This document shows positions 8,657 to 19,219 of a stretch of 64,000 nt of DNA, in pieces. Under the pieces are notes generated by a model, which was given only the letters and a program-made list of their open reading frames with translations, was not told the origin of the DNA and ran no database searches. Each line of letters begins with the position of its first letter. Position 1 is the first letter of the stretch. The position numbers were made by a program, and so were the translations under genes. The stretch is from JAEXZL01 sp049943125 (GTDB lineage: Bacteria; Bacillota; Clostridia; Clostridiales; Clostridiaceae), in assembly GCF_049943125.1 (NCBI RefSeq), contig NZ_CP188040.1:3658001-3722000 (forward strand), read 5' to 3'.

Positions 8657-9226
8657 TTATAGCTCTAATCCAATTTTTAGAGCCTCAAGATTTAATTGAA
8701 AAAATGGCTCTTTTATATTATTTTTTAATATTCCCTCCCAGTTGAGCTCTTCCAGCTCACAGGCTTTAATCAGAGCTCCTAAGAGAATTATATTCTGTAT
8801 TCGTAAATCACCTATTCTTTGTGATTCACCATAGGCATTTATTGCTTTCAGTTCTATGCCCTCCTCTAATAATTCCGAGAAAATCATTTCAGGATAATTT
8901 TCACCACCTACTAAAACCGTCACTGGTCTTATCTCATAATCATTAATTATTACCCTGCCTTCAGGCTTTAAATACTTAATCCATCTGGCAGCTTCGATTT
9001 TCTCAAAGGAAACAATAATATCTACTGTTCCCATCTCTATTAATGGAGAATAAACCTTCTCTCCATATCTCACCTGAGTAACAACACTACCTCCCCTTTG
9101 AGCCATGCCATGAACTTCAGACATCTTTACATCAAAGCCATGTTTTAACAGACCTTCGGTAAATATTTTTGAAGCAAGTATTGTTCCCTGACCCCCAACA
9201 CCAACAAATAAAATATTCTTATTCAT
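8657..9226 (-). CDS. iorB: Indolepyruvate ferredoxin oxidoreductase, beta subunit
   Basis: About 189 residues, the gamma-type domain of 2-oxoacid:ferredoxin oxidoreductases. The N-terminus MNKNILFVGVGGQGT is the family's glycine-rich start, followed by EVHGMAQRGGSV. With IorA it oxidatively decarboxylates aryl pyruvates from transamination of aromatic amino acids, giving aryl-acetyl-CoA and reduced ferredoxin. The ATG at 9226 is one base after the iorA stop (TGA-T-ATG) with an AGGTGG site; a longer in-frame start would overlap iorA and is not needed. Confidence 0.93.
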   Translation of the reverse strand: MNKNILFVGVGGQGTILASKIFTEGLLKHGFDVKMSEVHGMAQRGGSVVTQVRYGEKVYSPLIEMGTVDIIVSFEKIEAARWIKYLKPEGRVIINDYEIRPVTVLVGGENYPEMIFSELLEEGIELKAINAYGESQRIGDLRIQNIILLGALIKACELEELNWEGILKNNIKEPFFQLNLEALKIGLEL

Positions 9227-9227
9227 A

Positions 9228-10985
9228 TCATACCACCTTCTCAATAGCACTAAACGGACATACCTGCTTACAAATTTCACAACCATTGCATTGTGCTGCG
9301 TCTATAGCCACTGTACTTTTCTTAAAGCTCAAAGCCGGACATCCAGTTCTTAAGCATGCCTTACATTTTCTGCATTTTTCAATATTTACATGACATTTTA
9401 GCCCTTTTCTCATCCTTATTACGTCCTTTTTTAGAGCACAGGGTTCCTTAGTAACTATTACGAAGGGCTCCTCTGAAGCCTTCGCCTCTTTAATGGCTTC
9501 TCTAAGCTTCTCTAGGTTATAGGACTCAATAACCCTCATATTTTCTTTCTTAATCCCTAAGGAGAGAACTATGTTCTCTATTGGAATTACTGGTGCTTCT
9601 TTTCCCATAAGAGTTTTTCCCGTCCCTGGATTTTCGTTATGCCCTGTCATCCCAGTGGTTCTGTTATCCAATATACAGGTAACAATAGGCTCATTATTAT
9701 AGATTGAATTAATAAGACCAGTTATACCTGAATGAAAGAAGGTTGAATCTCCTATAAAAGCAAATATCTTTTTATAATCACCTCCAAGCCTTCTGGCCTT
9801 ACTTAATCCTATTCCACCTGAAATTGATGCTCCCATACAAATCACCGTATCTGTTACATTTAAAGGCGGCATCATTCCTAGGGTATAGCATCCAATATCT
9901 CCAGTAGCTATTATATCTTTATGCTTTGCTACCTCATAGAATATTCCTCTGTGAGGGCAACCAGCACATAAGACAGGGGGCCTATTGGGAAGCTTTCCAC
10001 TATAATTATAGGTAATGTTAGGCTTATCACCTAAAATAGACTCCCTAATTATTTCAGGATTTAACTCACCGCATATAGGTATCAAGTCCTTACCCTGGCA
10101 GCTTATGCCCATAGTTTTTACATGATTTTCTATAAAGGGCTCATTTTCTTCAACTATAATAAGCCTGTCCACCTTTCCTGAAAACTCCTGTATAAGTTTA
10201 TCCGGCATTGGATAGGTAAAACCTAACTTTAGGTATGAAACAGTTTCCCCGAAAACCTCTTTGCAATATTCGTAGCTAATTCCGCTGGTAATTATCCCTA
10301 GAGTGCTTCCATGGAACTCCATTCTATTTAAAGAAGATTTATTAGATTCTTCTCTTAGCTTGTTAAGCCTCTGTTCTACCTCTATGTGTTTGGGCCTTGA
10401 ATTGGCAGGTATCATTATATACTTTTTTGTATTCTTTTCATAATTCTTAACTGGCTTTTCTACTCTCTCTCCCACCTCTACAATACTCTTTGAATGAGAA
10501 ACGCGAGTGGTAAGCCTAAAAAGTACAAGGGTATCGTACTCTTCGCTTATTCGAAAGGCTTCCTTCATATAATCAAGACATTCCTGAGAATTAGAAGGTT
10601 CTACCATACAGACCTTAGCATGAGGAGCATAAAGTCTGTTATCCTGTTCATTTTGTGAGGAGTGCATTCCTGGATCATCTGCGGTCACAACGACAAAACC
10701 ACCATTTACGCCTTCATAAGCCATGGTAAATAACGGATCCGCAGCAACATTCAGGCCCACATGCTTCATTGCTGTAAGGCTTCTTGATCCGCCAATAGAG
10801 GCACCTGCTGCCACTTCAAAGGCTACCTTTTCATTTGGTGCCCATTCACCATAGACCTCAGGATAAGTGGCAAAGCTTTCAAGAATCTCTGTACTTGGCG
10901 TTCCTGGATATGCAGATGCAATGTGGCAGGATGCTTCAAAAGCGCCTCTTGCACAGGCTTCATTTCCAGACATGATTACTTTCAT
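9228..10985 (-). CDS. iorA: Indolepyruvate ferredoxin oxidoreductase, alpha subunit
   Basis: A 585-residue TPP-dependent catalytic subunit. The N-terminal pyrimidine-binding domain begins MSGNEACARGA. A VLCAGCPHRG motif and a TGDIGCYTLG motif mark the TPP/Mg region around residues 340-375. The C-terminus has two ferredoxin-type 4Fe-4S motifs, Cys538/541/544/549 and Cys566/569/572/576; the first has the longer spacing typical of IorA. ATG follows AGGAGG. It forms an operon with iorB and implies fermentation of aromatic amino acids with ferredoxin as electron acceptor, which could feed the Rnf complex encoded further along. Confidence 0.95.
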   Translation of the reverse strand: MKVIMSGNEACARGAFEASCHIASAYPGTPSTEILESFATYPEVYGEWAPNEKVAFEVAAGASIGGSRSLTAMKHVGLNVAADPLFTMAYEGVNGGFVVVTADDPGMHSSQNEQDNRLYAPHAKVCMVEPSNSQECLDYMKEAFRISEEYDTLVLFRLTTRVSHSKSIVEVGERVEKPVKNYEKNTKKYIMIPANSRPKHIEVEQRLNKLREESNKSSLNRMEFHGSTLGIITSGISYEYCKEVFGETVSYLKLGFTYPMPDKLIQEFSGKVDRLIIVEENEPFIENHVKTMGISCQGKDLIPICGELNPEIIRESILGDKPNITYNYSGKLPNRPPVLCAGCPHRGIFYEVAKHKDIIATGDIGCYTLGMMPPLNVTDTVICMGASISGGIGLSKARRLGGDYKKIFAFIGDSTFFHSGITGLINSIYNNEPIVTCILDNRTTGMTGHNENPGTGKTLMGKEAPVIPIENIVLSLGIKKENMRVIESYNLEKLREAIKEAKASEEPFVIVTKEPCALKKDVIRMRKGLKCHVNIEKCRKCKACLRTGCPALSFKKSTVAIDAAQCNGCEICKQVCPFSAIEKVV

Positions 10986-11263
10986 AAATGTTTCCTCCTA
11001 AATAAAATTTCCTCAATTTTAATAGTATTTTTTCTCTAGCAAATCTAAATAAACTTAATCTCTTTAATCACCATGAAAAACATATTTTATACATTTATTT
11101 GATACCATGAACCTAAAGTAAACCATTACATAAAGCTTGAAAAAATTTAGTCGTATGTTCACTGATTTACATATCTCCAAGGCATTAAATATACAATCTA
11201 TTCTTCCTATTACAGTATAGGGATTTTGTTACAGTTTTGTCAATTCCTTCTGATAAAGCTTTA
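10986..11263. other. Intergenic region upstream of iorA
   Basis: About 280 AT-rich bases between the mutS2 terminator and the iorA start. No open reading frame of note, tRNA or known riboswitch pattern. It presumably holds the iorAB promoter, but no convincing -35/-10 pair stands out. Confidence 0.6.
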
Positions 11264-11290
11264 AAAGGCAGGCTTCAAAAGCCTGCCTAT
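11264..11290 (-). terminator. Intrinsic terminator of mutS2
   Basis: GGCAGGCTT stem with a 3- to 4-base loop, followed on the minus strand by a short T run, right after the mutS2 stop codon. Confidence 0.85.
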
Positions 11291-11296
11291 CTATAA

Positions 11297-13654
11297 TTAT
11301 TTTATTGTTACTACTGTTACTCCAGTACCACCTTCTCCATATTCTCCAAGCCTAAAGTCTGCTACATGAGGGTGGCTGTGAAGCATGTCTGTAATTGCCT
11401 TTCTCAGGATACCAGTACCCTTTCCATGGATAACAGTAACCTCTGATAAACCTCCTAGATATGCCTCATCGAGATACTTATCTGTGTTATAAATAGCTTC
11501 TTCTGCATCCATTCCTCTTAAATCAATTGAAGTACTTACATTCTTTAAATTTAAATTTATTTTTCTGTTACTTTTTTTCTTAACTTCTTCTTTTTCATTA
11601 CTCTCATAGAGCTCAGAAACCTTTACGCTTATTTTCATTATTCCAGCCTGTACTTGCACCTCACCCTTGCTATCAGGCTTAGTTAATATTATCACCTTTT
11701 GATTAAGCTTAGGTAAAAAAACCTCATCTCCAGGATTGGCTTCCTTTATTGCCTTACCTTTAGATTTTCCTTCTAGACTTTCTTTACTTTCTAGCTTATC
11801 AATACTATCCTTTAGACGCTTTCTCTCTTCCTCCAGCTTTCTTCTAGCATCAGAAGAGTATCCTAACTTTTCTAAGTCTCTAATATTCTTTAAAATTTCA
11901 TCAGCCTCAGCTTTGGCTTCTTTAATTATATTTCTCGCTGCTTTCTTAGCCTCAGCTTGAGCACTTTCTCTAATCCTATCAATCCCTGCAAGCTTGTTTT
12001 CCAGTTTATTCTTTAATTCTTCTACTTCTTTTTTTCTTTCCTCAGCTACTCTTGCATCGGTTTCAGCTTTTATTGATTTCTCTTGAAGCTTCTGTATTAA
12101 GTCTTCAAATTTAAGCGACTCATCAGAAATAAGATTTTTAGAGCTATCAATAATGTGATTAGGAAGCCCTAGTCTTCTGGAAATTTCAAAGGCATTAGAT
12201 TTTCCAGGAACTCCAATGAGAAGTCTGTAGGTTGGTCTTAAAGTTTCAACATTAAATTCTACAGAAGCATTTTCAACCCCAGCAGTTCTTAATGCATACC
12301 CCTTTAGCTCACTATAATGTGTTGTCGATAATATTTTCGCTTTCTTTTCGCGAAGATATTCAAGGATTGCAACAGCCAGAGCTGCACCTTCCGTCGGGTC
12401 CGTTCCTGCTCCAAGCTCATCTAATAACACTAGAGAGGAATCCTTAGCCTCCTCAATTATTTTAACTATGTTAGTCATGTGTGAGGAGAAGGTTGAAAGA
12501 CTCTGTTCAATACTCTGCTCATCGCCAATATCAGCATATATTTCTGTAAAAAAGCCCAGTGTTGAATTTTTACGAACAGGCACTAGAATACCGCTTAATG
12601 CCATGAGATGTAATAATCCTACTGTTTTTAAAGTTACAGTTTTTCCTCCTGTATTAGGTCCTGTTATTATAAGAGAATTAAAATCCTTACCTAAGTATAC
12701 ATCACTGGGAACAACAATACTCTGATCTATAAGAGGATGTCTCCCTTCAATAATGTCTATATGGCCCTTTTCACTGATAGAAGGCAGTTCACAATTTATC
12801 TCGCTGGCATATTTACCTTTTGCAAAAATGAAATCTAATTCACAAATTATATTTTCATTATTTTTCACAGCATCTATATTGCTATATACCTGAGAAGAAA
12901 GCTCCTCCAGTATCCTCTCTATCTCTGCTTTTTCTTTAAGATGCAGCTCTTTTATCTCATTATTCAGTTCAACGAGACTCATTGGTTCAACAAATATAGT
13001 AGCCCCTGAGGAACTTTGGTCATGTACTAATCCAGGCACCTGAGATCTATATTCTGCTCTTACAGGTAATACATATCTATCCCCTCGCATAGTATACAAA
13101 TTGTCCTGAAGATACTTTGCATTGCTTCTCATAAGCTGTAATATCTTATCCCTGATGGACGAATTTTTTTCTCTTAAGCTTCTTCTTATATTATATAGCT
13201 GAGTGCTGGCATGATCGGCAATTTCTTCTTCACTTATAATTGCCTTAAATATTGAATCTTCTAGGGACTTAAGAGGAAGTATAAGACCAGCTATATCCTC
13301 TAAGCTCTCAAAAGGAGTTTCATTTTCCTTTCTAGCCATAAATCCCTGTAGGCCCCTACCGCATTTCATCACCTGTGCTATTCTTAACAGCTGTTCTGGA
13401 TTTAATATTCCTCCCTTTTCAGCTCTTATCACTGCCTGACTTATATCATAAAGGCCTTCAAAAGGAGGTGAGCCTTTCTTGTATAAAATATTCAGTGCTT
13501 CATAGCTCTCCTGCAGCTTTTGTCTCACATCATTTATAGTAGTAAAGGGAGCTAAGGACATTATATTATCCTTTGCCTTTGTTGTTATTGCATATTGTGC
13601 GATTTTCTCTTTAATTTTATAAAACTCTAAGACTCTCACAGCTTTATCATTCAT
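11297..13654 (-). CDS. mutS2: Endonuclease MutS2
   Basis: A 785-residue MutS2. It has the MutS core and ATPase domain with Walker A GPNTGGKT (residues 332-339), a DELGAGTDPTEG Walker B/signature region, a long coiled coil (about 510-640) and a C-terminal Smr nuclease domain with DLRGMDAEEA and IHGKGTGILR. It lacks the N-terminal mismatch-recognition domain of MutS1. In Bacillus MutS2 is linked to recombination control and to rescue of collided ribosomes. It lies 12 bases after the U32 gene and is probably in the same transcript. Confidence 0.96.
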   Translation of the reverse strand: MNDKAVRVLEFYKIKEKIAQYAITTKAKDNIMSLAPFTTINDVRQKLQESYEALNILYKKGSPPFEGLYDISQAVIRAEKGGILNPEQLLRIAQVMKCGRGLQGFMARKENETPFESLEDIAGLILPLKSLEDSIFKAIISEEEIADHASTQLYNIRRSLREKNSSIRDKILQLMRSNAKYLQDNLYTMRGDRYVLPVRAEYRSQVPGLVHDQSSSGATIFVEPMSLVELNNEIKELHLKEKAEIERILEELSSQVYSNIDAVKNNENIICELDFIFAKGKYASEINCELPSISEKGHIDIIEGRHPLIDQSIVVPSDVYLGKDFNSLIITGPNTGGKTVTLKTVGLLHLMALSGILVPVRKNSTLGFFTEIYADIGDEQSIEQSLSTFSSHMTNIVKIIEEAKDSSLVLLDELGAGTDPTEGAALAVAILEYLREKKAKILSTTHYSELKGYALRTAGVENASVEFNVETLRPTYRLLIGVPGKSNAFEISRRLGLPNHIIDSSKNLISDESLKFEDLIQKLQEKSIKAETDARVAEERKKEVEELKNKLENKLAGIDRIRESAQAEAKKAARNIIKEAKAEADEILKNIRDLEKLGYSSDARRKLEEERKRLKDSIDKLESKESLEGKSKGKAIKEANPGDEVFLPKLNQKVIILTKPDSKGEVQVQAGIMKISVKVSELYESNEKEEVKKKSNRKINLNLKNVSTSIDLRGMDAEEAIYNTDKYLDEAYLGGLSEVTVIHGKGTGILRKAITDMLHSHPHVADFRLGEYGEGGTGVTVVTIK

Positions 13655-13666
13655 ATTTTCACCTCT

Positions 13667-16027
13667 TTACTCTACTCCTCTTTTATAATGTCCACGGGTA
13701 AAGGTATTATCATCATAATTTTTATTCTTACCTATATAATTAAGAACTTCCATAGTCTCCTCATAGTTTTCATTGGTAAGTTCAACTCTCAAGGTACTTA
13801 CTCCCATCTCTCTAAGTTCTGCCTCTTTGTCTAAAAGATTTAAGGGAACAGAATTTAACAAGGAGCATCGGCAGTATCTATCAGTAATCAGTGGAATTTC
13901 TTTATTTGTTCTGTCCTTAAGATAAAATTCTCCCTTATCACATGCCTTGCTGCAGCTTTTATTAGAAGTTTTTCCTCCAACTATACTGCCTATTGGGCAG
14001 TATTCCATTATCATAGTTTCAAGCTTTCCGTAGGCCATAATCATAGCAGGCATAGAGGAGGTCTTTAATTGCTCTTCTATTTCCTTCTTATTAAGCTCCA
14101 CACTTAATGTATAGCTCTTAATTAGATTGGCATAAAACTCTACTCCATAGGAGTTATAAAGGTTGAGCTTATAATCTCCTATTACATTAGCTTTTTCTTG
14201 AAAATGTTTCATTATAGCTAAATTTGAGGTTATTATCCCTTGAGCCTTATGGATATTCCGCTCTAAAACTTTAATTATCTGAGGCAATTCTTCCTTTATT
14301 ATGTTTGGAGTCTTCAAATAAAAGCTCTTTCCCTCTAGCATCTCTAAATCTTCTTCTAAAATACTATTTTTTCTAGTGAATAAGTTAACTATTGCACCAT
14401 CTCTGTCTGCATCAATAAAAGCTTCAAGCTGTTCCTTAGTATTTATAGTGATTAAATATGGCATTAATTTAATAGCTGCAGCTTTATTTTCCCTGTCATT
14501 TAGAGTAGAAGCATTATTGCTTCTGGACCTGCTACTTCTTCTATATCCTTCAGTTACAGAAGTAACTATCATATCTAATAATCTTCTTCTACAATCATTT
14601 ATTTCAGATATAGGAAGAAAGCCTTCCTCACATTGATCACTTTCTACCTTAGTAAGATTAAAGGGCATTGTACCAATCTTCGCGAGGTTATCCTCTATTC
14701 TTTCTTTACTAAGGGGCTTATTGATAGCTTCTGCTACGATTCCACCATCTACAGTGTAGTTCTTTCCTTTATATATTCCTTTTAGTATAAACTTCTCACC
14801 CTTCCTAAAGGTGTAAAACAACTGTAAATCTCCGTATGGCTTTATTGGAGTCAAATTAGAGTATTTTTCCATAAGCGCATTACTAAGGGTCTTAAAGAGC
14901 TTATCCCCTGGTTTGTAATTTAAAGGATAGAGTTTAACCTTATCCCCTGCTGCTGCACTGGATATAATCTCTCCATCTTTTATAATTTTTGATACAGTAA
15001 AACCCTTATCCTTATAGCTAATTCCATCCTTTAGACTTATACCTTCCTGAAGAACTATTGATAAATCTTTATTAGCCTTTCCTATATATAGCCCAGTATT
15101 TTTAGGGGACTCTGTAGCCATTAGCTCAATCCCTGAGTTTCCATAAAAAAATGCTTTATTAAAGCCCTGTCGGTTAAAAAGCTGCATAAGCTCTTTATTG
15201 GCTTCCTTTTTATTAAAGCTTCCTGTACTTCCTTGTATTATATTCAATGCTTCTCTGTAGTTTCTTACTACCCCTGCTACATATTCAGGCTTCTTCATTC
15301 TTCCTTCAATTTTTAGAGAAGAAGCGCCAGTGGCAACTACATCCTGTAGATACTCAATAGTGCTTATGTCCTTAGGACTTAAAAGATAGCCTTGCTTCTC
15401 ATCTCCAGTATATTTATTTATAAGAGTATAGGGCATCCTGCAGGCCTGGGCACATCTGCCTCTATTACCGCTCCTGCCTCCAATAAGACTGCTTATAAGA
15501 CACTGACCAGAATAGCTTATACATAAAGCTCCATGGACAAAAATCTCTGTTTCAATCCCTAATTCTTTGGAGATATACTCTATTTCTTTAAAAGATAACT
15601 CTCTTGATAGGACAATTCTTTTAAATCCTTTATCTTTTAGTAGCTGAGCACCCAACCCATTATGCACCGTCATCTGCGTAGATGCATGAATTTCAAAATC
15701 AGGGTATTCATATCTTAAATATTCAGCTATCCCAGGATCCTGTATTATTAAAGCATCTACACCAATTTTATATAAATCATCAATATATTTTTTTGCTTCA
15801 GCAATTTCATTGTTCTTTATGAGAGTGTTCATGGTCACATATACCTTAACATCCCTAATATGAGCATAATCCACTGCCATCTTTATTCCTTCATTATCGA
15901 AATTTCCAGCATAGGCTCTAGCTGAAAACTTATCTCCACCAATATAAACTGCGTCAGCACCAGCACTTATCGCCGCTATAAAAGCCTCTTTAGTACCTGC
16001 TGGAGCTAATAGCTCTATTTGTTTCAT
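13667..16027 (-). CDS. U32 family protein with DUF3656 (RlhA-like, probable RNA hydroxylation factor)
   Basis: A 786-residue member of the peptidase U32 family, long form. The N-terminal TIM-barrel domain starts ELLAPAGTKEAF, and the U32 signature is at residues 161-179 with Cys169 and Cys176, followed by Cys192 and Cys196 in GRCAQACRMPY. A DUF3656 region follows, and a second cysteine group lies near residues 690-735. Studied relatives RlhA and TrhP are not proteases but install 5-hydroxycytidine in 23S rRNA or 5-hydroxyuridine in tRNA. The length and DUF3656 favour an RlhA-type role; this is family inference. Confidence 0.82.
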   Translation of the reverse strand: MKQIELLAPAGTKEAFIAAISAGADAVYIGGDKFSARAYAGNFDNEGIKMAVDYAHIRDVKVYVTMNTLIKNNEIAEAKKYIDDLYKIGVDALIIQDPGIAEYLRYEYPDFEIHASTQMTVHNGLGAQLLKDKGFKRIVLSRELSFKEIEYISKELGIETEIFVHGALCISYSGQCLISSLIGGRSGNRGRCAQACRMPYTLINKYTGDEKQGYLLSPKDISTIEYLQDVVATGASSLKIEGRMKKPEYVAGVVRNYREALNIIQGSTGSFNKKEANKELMQLFNRQGFNKAFFYGNSGIELMATESPKNTGLYIGKANKDLSIVLQEGISLKDGISYKDKGFTVSKIIKDGEIISSAAAGDKVKLYPLNYKPGDKLFKTLSNALMEKYSNLTPIKPYGDLQLFYTFRKGEKFILKGIYKGKNYTVDGGIVAEAINKPLSKERIEDNLAKIGTMPFNLTKVESDQCEEGFLPISEINDCRRRLLDMIVTSVTEGYRRSSRSRSNNASTLNDRENKAAAIKLMPYLITINTKEQLEAFIDADRDGAIVNLFTRKNSILEEDLEMLEGKSFYLKTPNIIKEELPQIIKVLERNIHKAQGIITSNLAIMKHFQEKANVIGDYKLNLYNSYGVEFYANLIKSYTLSVELNKKEIEEQLKTSSMPAMIMAYGKLETMIMEYCPIGSIVGGKTSNKSCSKACDKGEFYLKDRTNKEIPLITDRYCRCSLLNSVPLNLLDKEAELREMGVSTLRVELTNENYEETMEVLNYIGKNKNYDDNTFTRGHYKRGVE

Positions 16028-16130
16028 GTCTCATCTCTCCTATTCACAAATATTATATACAAAGGCAAGCCTATTCTACAAGGAGTATTTATTATGTCTC
16101 AGCATATGAATATTTGCTGAAAATGAGCAA

Positions 16131-16166
16131 ACAACAAATAAGAGCCAAAAGGCTCTTATTTGTTGT
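16131..16166 (-). terminator. Intrinsic terminator after zapA
   Basis: Perfect 14-bp stem (arms 16133-16146 and 16151-16164) with a 4-base loop, overlapping the zapA stop codon. It separates pheST-zapA from the U32-mutS2 unit. Confidence 0.88.
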
Positions 16167-16755
16167 CATAATTAACTAGTGCATTTTTACTTTTTCTTTC
16201 CTTTGCCAGAGTAACTTGATTATCAATAAGTTTACTTTGAAGGTCCATAATTTTATATTTAGAAGTTTGCAGGTTAAACTTAATTTCTTTATTTGCTTCT
16301 TTAAGCTCATTATTTTCCTTTGCATATTTGCTTATTGTATCCTTAAGGATATCAATTTCTGTCCTAAGGGAAGCTATAAGCTCTTCTTTTTCTTGAAGCT
16401 CTTTTTCTGCTTCTACTGAATTAGTACGGCTCTGAAGCTCATCATTGTAGCTTTCTAGCCTTTGAATATGCTTTTTTGAATCGGAAAGCTGGGCTTCGTA
16501 TTCAATCTCTTTAATCTTTAAACCCTCTAATTCTCCCTGAATATCTTTAAGTTTATCAACAGCCTTGAATAATTCGTCAGTAATGTTAACAGCGGATAAC
16601 ACTGCAGCAGAGGTCATACTTAGCTTCTTATTATTCTCTGACAAACCTTTTATCTTTCTATCGGCGTATATAGCAACCTTGTGTAGATATTCTTCGCTCT
16701 CTTCACCTTTAAGATTATATTCTAGACCATTTATTTTAACTGTAATAACATTCAT
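16156..16755 (-). CDS. zapA: Cell division protein ZapA, extended form
   Basis: The first 95 residues are a ZapA domain (VKINGLEYNLKGEESEEYL, then the coiled dimerisation helix), which binds and bundles FtsZ. The remaining 100 residues are a long, charged coiled coil (about 70-185) rich in Glu, Lys and Leu. Classical ZapA is about 85-110 residues, so this is the long clostridial form. It lies 70 bases downstream of pheT and upstream of U32-mutS2, a gene order common in Firmicutes. Start ATG has a GAGGGTG site. Confidence 0.85.
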   Translation of the reverse strand: MNVITVKINGLEYNLKGEESEEYLHKVAIYADRKIKGLSENNKKLSMTSAAVLSAVNITDELFKAVDKLKDIQGELEGLKIKEIEYEAQLSDSKKHIQRLESYNDELQSRTNSVEAEKELQEKEELIASLRTEIDILKDTISKYAKENNELKEANKEIKFNLQTSKYKIMDLQSKLIDNQVTLAKERKSKNALVNYDNK

Positions 16756-16825
16756 TAAAGCACCCTCTTAACTATTTAAAGTAATAATTATATTCTACCA
16801 TAATTACTCAATTAATAAAACAGGC

Positions 16826-19207
16826 TTATCTCAATTGAGCTCCTATTTTGTATTCTAGGGCCTTTAATATTTTATTATGAACTTTATTAACATCCTTCTC
16901 TTCCAAGGTTCTGTTTTCCGCTCTGTAAACTAGTGAATAAGCAACACTTTTCTTACCCTCAGGGATTTGTTTTCCTTTATATACGTCAAAAAGCTTAATT
17001 GACTCTAACATGCTTCCTCCCTGACCTTTTATAGTATCCTCTATATCTTGAACTAATAGCTCTTCATCCACTAATAAAGCTAAGTCTCTTGTAACTGCAG
17101 GATACTTAGGAAGAGCTTTATACTTCTTAACTAAATTAGACAGCTCATATAACTCATCTAAATTAATTTCAGCAATATAGCAGGGGAGCTCAATGCCATA
17201 ATTATCAAGCACATCAGGATGGATCTCTCCCATTATACCTAATAGATTTTTACCAGAGTAAAGCTCTGCTGTTTTGCCTGGATGGTATGCAGGATTTCCT
17301 TCCTGTCTTTTAAAGCTAAATTTCACAATACCCATAGCTTCTAATAGATTTTCTACTACACCCTTTAAATCAAAATAATCTGCATTTCCATATAGCCCTA
17401 TGGTAAGGATATTATTTTCTTTAGGAAGCTTAAGTTCATCCTCATTCTTTATATATACCTTTCCCATTTCAAAGAGTCTTGCTTCTTCTATGCTTCTTGA
17501 ATAATTTCTTGCAAGAGCCTCAAGCATTGAAGGAATAGTAGTTGTTCTCATTCTGCTATAATCTTCTCCTAAAGGATTCCTAATAACTATCATATCTCTA
17601 AGACGGCTATCTTCTGTTGCCTTTATCTTATCTAAAGACTTAGTGCTCACAAAGGAATAAGAAATCGATTGATACAATCCCGAAGCTATCATAGTATTAA
17701 CAACTATTTCATCAGCAAGCTGCTTAGTGCTTTTTACCTCTTTATAGGTTAAGGATTTACTGATAGTTGTTGGTATATTATCATAGCCATAGATTCTAGC
17801 TATTTCCTCAGCGATATCTTCTCTAATAGATAAATCTATCCTAAAGCTTGGAACCTCAACATTAAGAATTCCCTCCTGAAGCTTTGTAGCTATGTCTAAT
17901 CTGTTAAGATAATCTACCATCGCTTCGGAAGAAATCTCTGTACCAAGAAAGTCATTTACCCACTTCGCAGAAACCTCTAGAAGCTTTTTCTTCTGTGGAC
18001 TAGGATATATATCTATAGCTCCTTGAACAACTTCTCCTGCTTTAAGCTCCTCTACTAAGCAGCAAGCTCTTTCAATAGCCATCATAGCAAGCTCTGGATC
18101 AATATCCTTTTCAAATCTCAAGGAAGCTTCAGTTCTAAGACCTAACTTTTTTGAATTGATTCTTATATTTGTACCATCAAAATTGGCACTTTCAAAGATA
18201 ACCTCAGTAGTATCATCTTTTATTTCTGAATCCATTCCACCCATTATACCCGCAAGGCCAATGGTCACATCATTATCCTTAATGCATAATACTGTATCAT
18301 CTAATATTCTTTCAATTCCATCTAAGGTGGTAAATTTTTCATCAGAATTAGCAATATCCACAACTATTTTATTGGATTTTATTTCCCTTCTATCAAAAGC
18401 ATGCATTGGCTGACCTAGCTCTAACATCACAAAATTTGTAATGTCAACAATATTGTTTATAGGCCTTACTCCAGCTGCTATAAGTCTCTCCTGCATCCAG
18501 TTGGGCGATGGTTCTATGCGAACATTTTTAACACCTTTAGCTATATATCTTCGGCATTTTTCCTTATCCTTTATTTCTACCTTTAAATAATCCTCTATAT
18601 TATCTGAAGATGAGGGACTGTAGGTATAATTGGGAAGGGTATATTTCTCACCCAAAGTAGCTGCTGTTTCTCTGGCAATTCCTATAATACTCAAGCAATC
18701 TGGTCTATTAGAAGTTATCTCAAAATCAATAACCTCATTATTTAAACCTAAAACTTGCTTTATATCTTTTCCCAGCAGAGTATCAGCTGGAAGTATCATT
18801 AAGCCATGAACTGGCTCCTCAGTAGGGATACCAAGCTCCTCTTCAGAGCACATCATACCATTAGAAACCACTCCTCTGAGCTTACCTTTTTTTATTTTTA
18901 GCCCATTGGGTAAAGATGCACCGTGAAGAGCTACAGGCACTATATCTCCCACCTTCATATTATTTGCTCCAGTAACAATCTGAACTAACTCCCCTTGATT
19001 AACATTTAGCTGGCATATTACTAGCTTATCGGCATCAGGATGAGGCTCAATGCTTTCTATCAGTCCTGTAAGAACATTTTCTATATCCTCTCCCTCTACT
19101 ATAATCTCCTCTACCTTGGAGCCAGAGAGAGTTAATTTATCTGCCAGCTCTTGTGGCGCAATATCTATTTCAACATAATCTTTAAGCCATTTATATGGAA
19201 CCTTCAT
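16826..19207 (-). CDS. pheT: Phenylalanine-tRNA ligase, beta subunit
   Basis: A 793-residue bacterial PheT of normal length. It opens MKVPYKWLKDYVEID, followed by an EMAP/OB tRNA-binding domain (about 40-150), B3/4 and B5 domains in the middle, the catalytic-like core, and a C-terminal anticodon-binding FDX-ACB domain (YPAVTRDLALLV onwards). It assembles with PheS into the alpha2-beta2 enzyme. The start is 12 bases after pheS with an AGGAGG site, and both are controlled by the Phe T-box leader. Confidence 0.97.
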   Translation of the reverse strand: MKVPYKWLKDYVEIDIAPQELADKLTLSGSKVEEIIVEGEDIENVLTGLIESIEPHPDADKLVICQLNVNQGELVQIVTGANNMKVGDIVPVALHGASLPNGLKIKKGKLRGVVSNGMMCSEEELGIPTEEPVHGLMILPADTLLGKDIKQVLGLNNEVIDFEITSNRPDCLSIIGIARETAATLGEKYTLPNYTYSPSSSDNIEDYLKVEIKDKEKCRRYIAKGVKNVRIEPSPNWMQERLIAAGVRPINNIVDITNFVMLELGQPMHAFDRREIKSNKIVVDIANSDEKFTTLDGIERILDDTVLCIKDNDVTIGLAGIMGGMDSEIKDDTTEVIFESANFDGTNIRINSKKLGLRTEASLRFEKDIDPELAMMAIERACCLVEELKAGEVVQGAIDIYPSPQKKKLLEVSAKWVNDFLGTEISSEAMVDYLNRLDIATKLQEGILNVEVPSFRIDLSIREDIAEEIARIYGYDNIPTTISKSLTYKEVKSTKQLADEIVVNTMIASGLYQSISYSFVSTKSLDKIKATEDSRLRDMIVIRNPLGEDYSRMRTTTIPSMLEALARNYSRSIEEARLFEMGKVYIKNEDELKLPKENNILTIGLYGNADYFDLKGVVENLLEAMGIVKFSFKRQEGNPAYHPGKTAELYSGKNLLGIMGEIHPDVLDNYGIELPCYIAEINLDELYELSNLVKKYKALPKYPAVTRDLALLVDEELLVQDIEDTIKGQGGSMLESIKLFDVYKGKQIPEGKKSVAYSLVYRAENRTLEEKDVNKVHNKILKALEYKIGAQLR

Positions 19208-19219
19208 TATAATTACCTC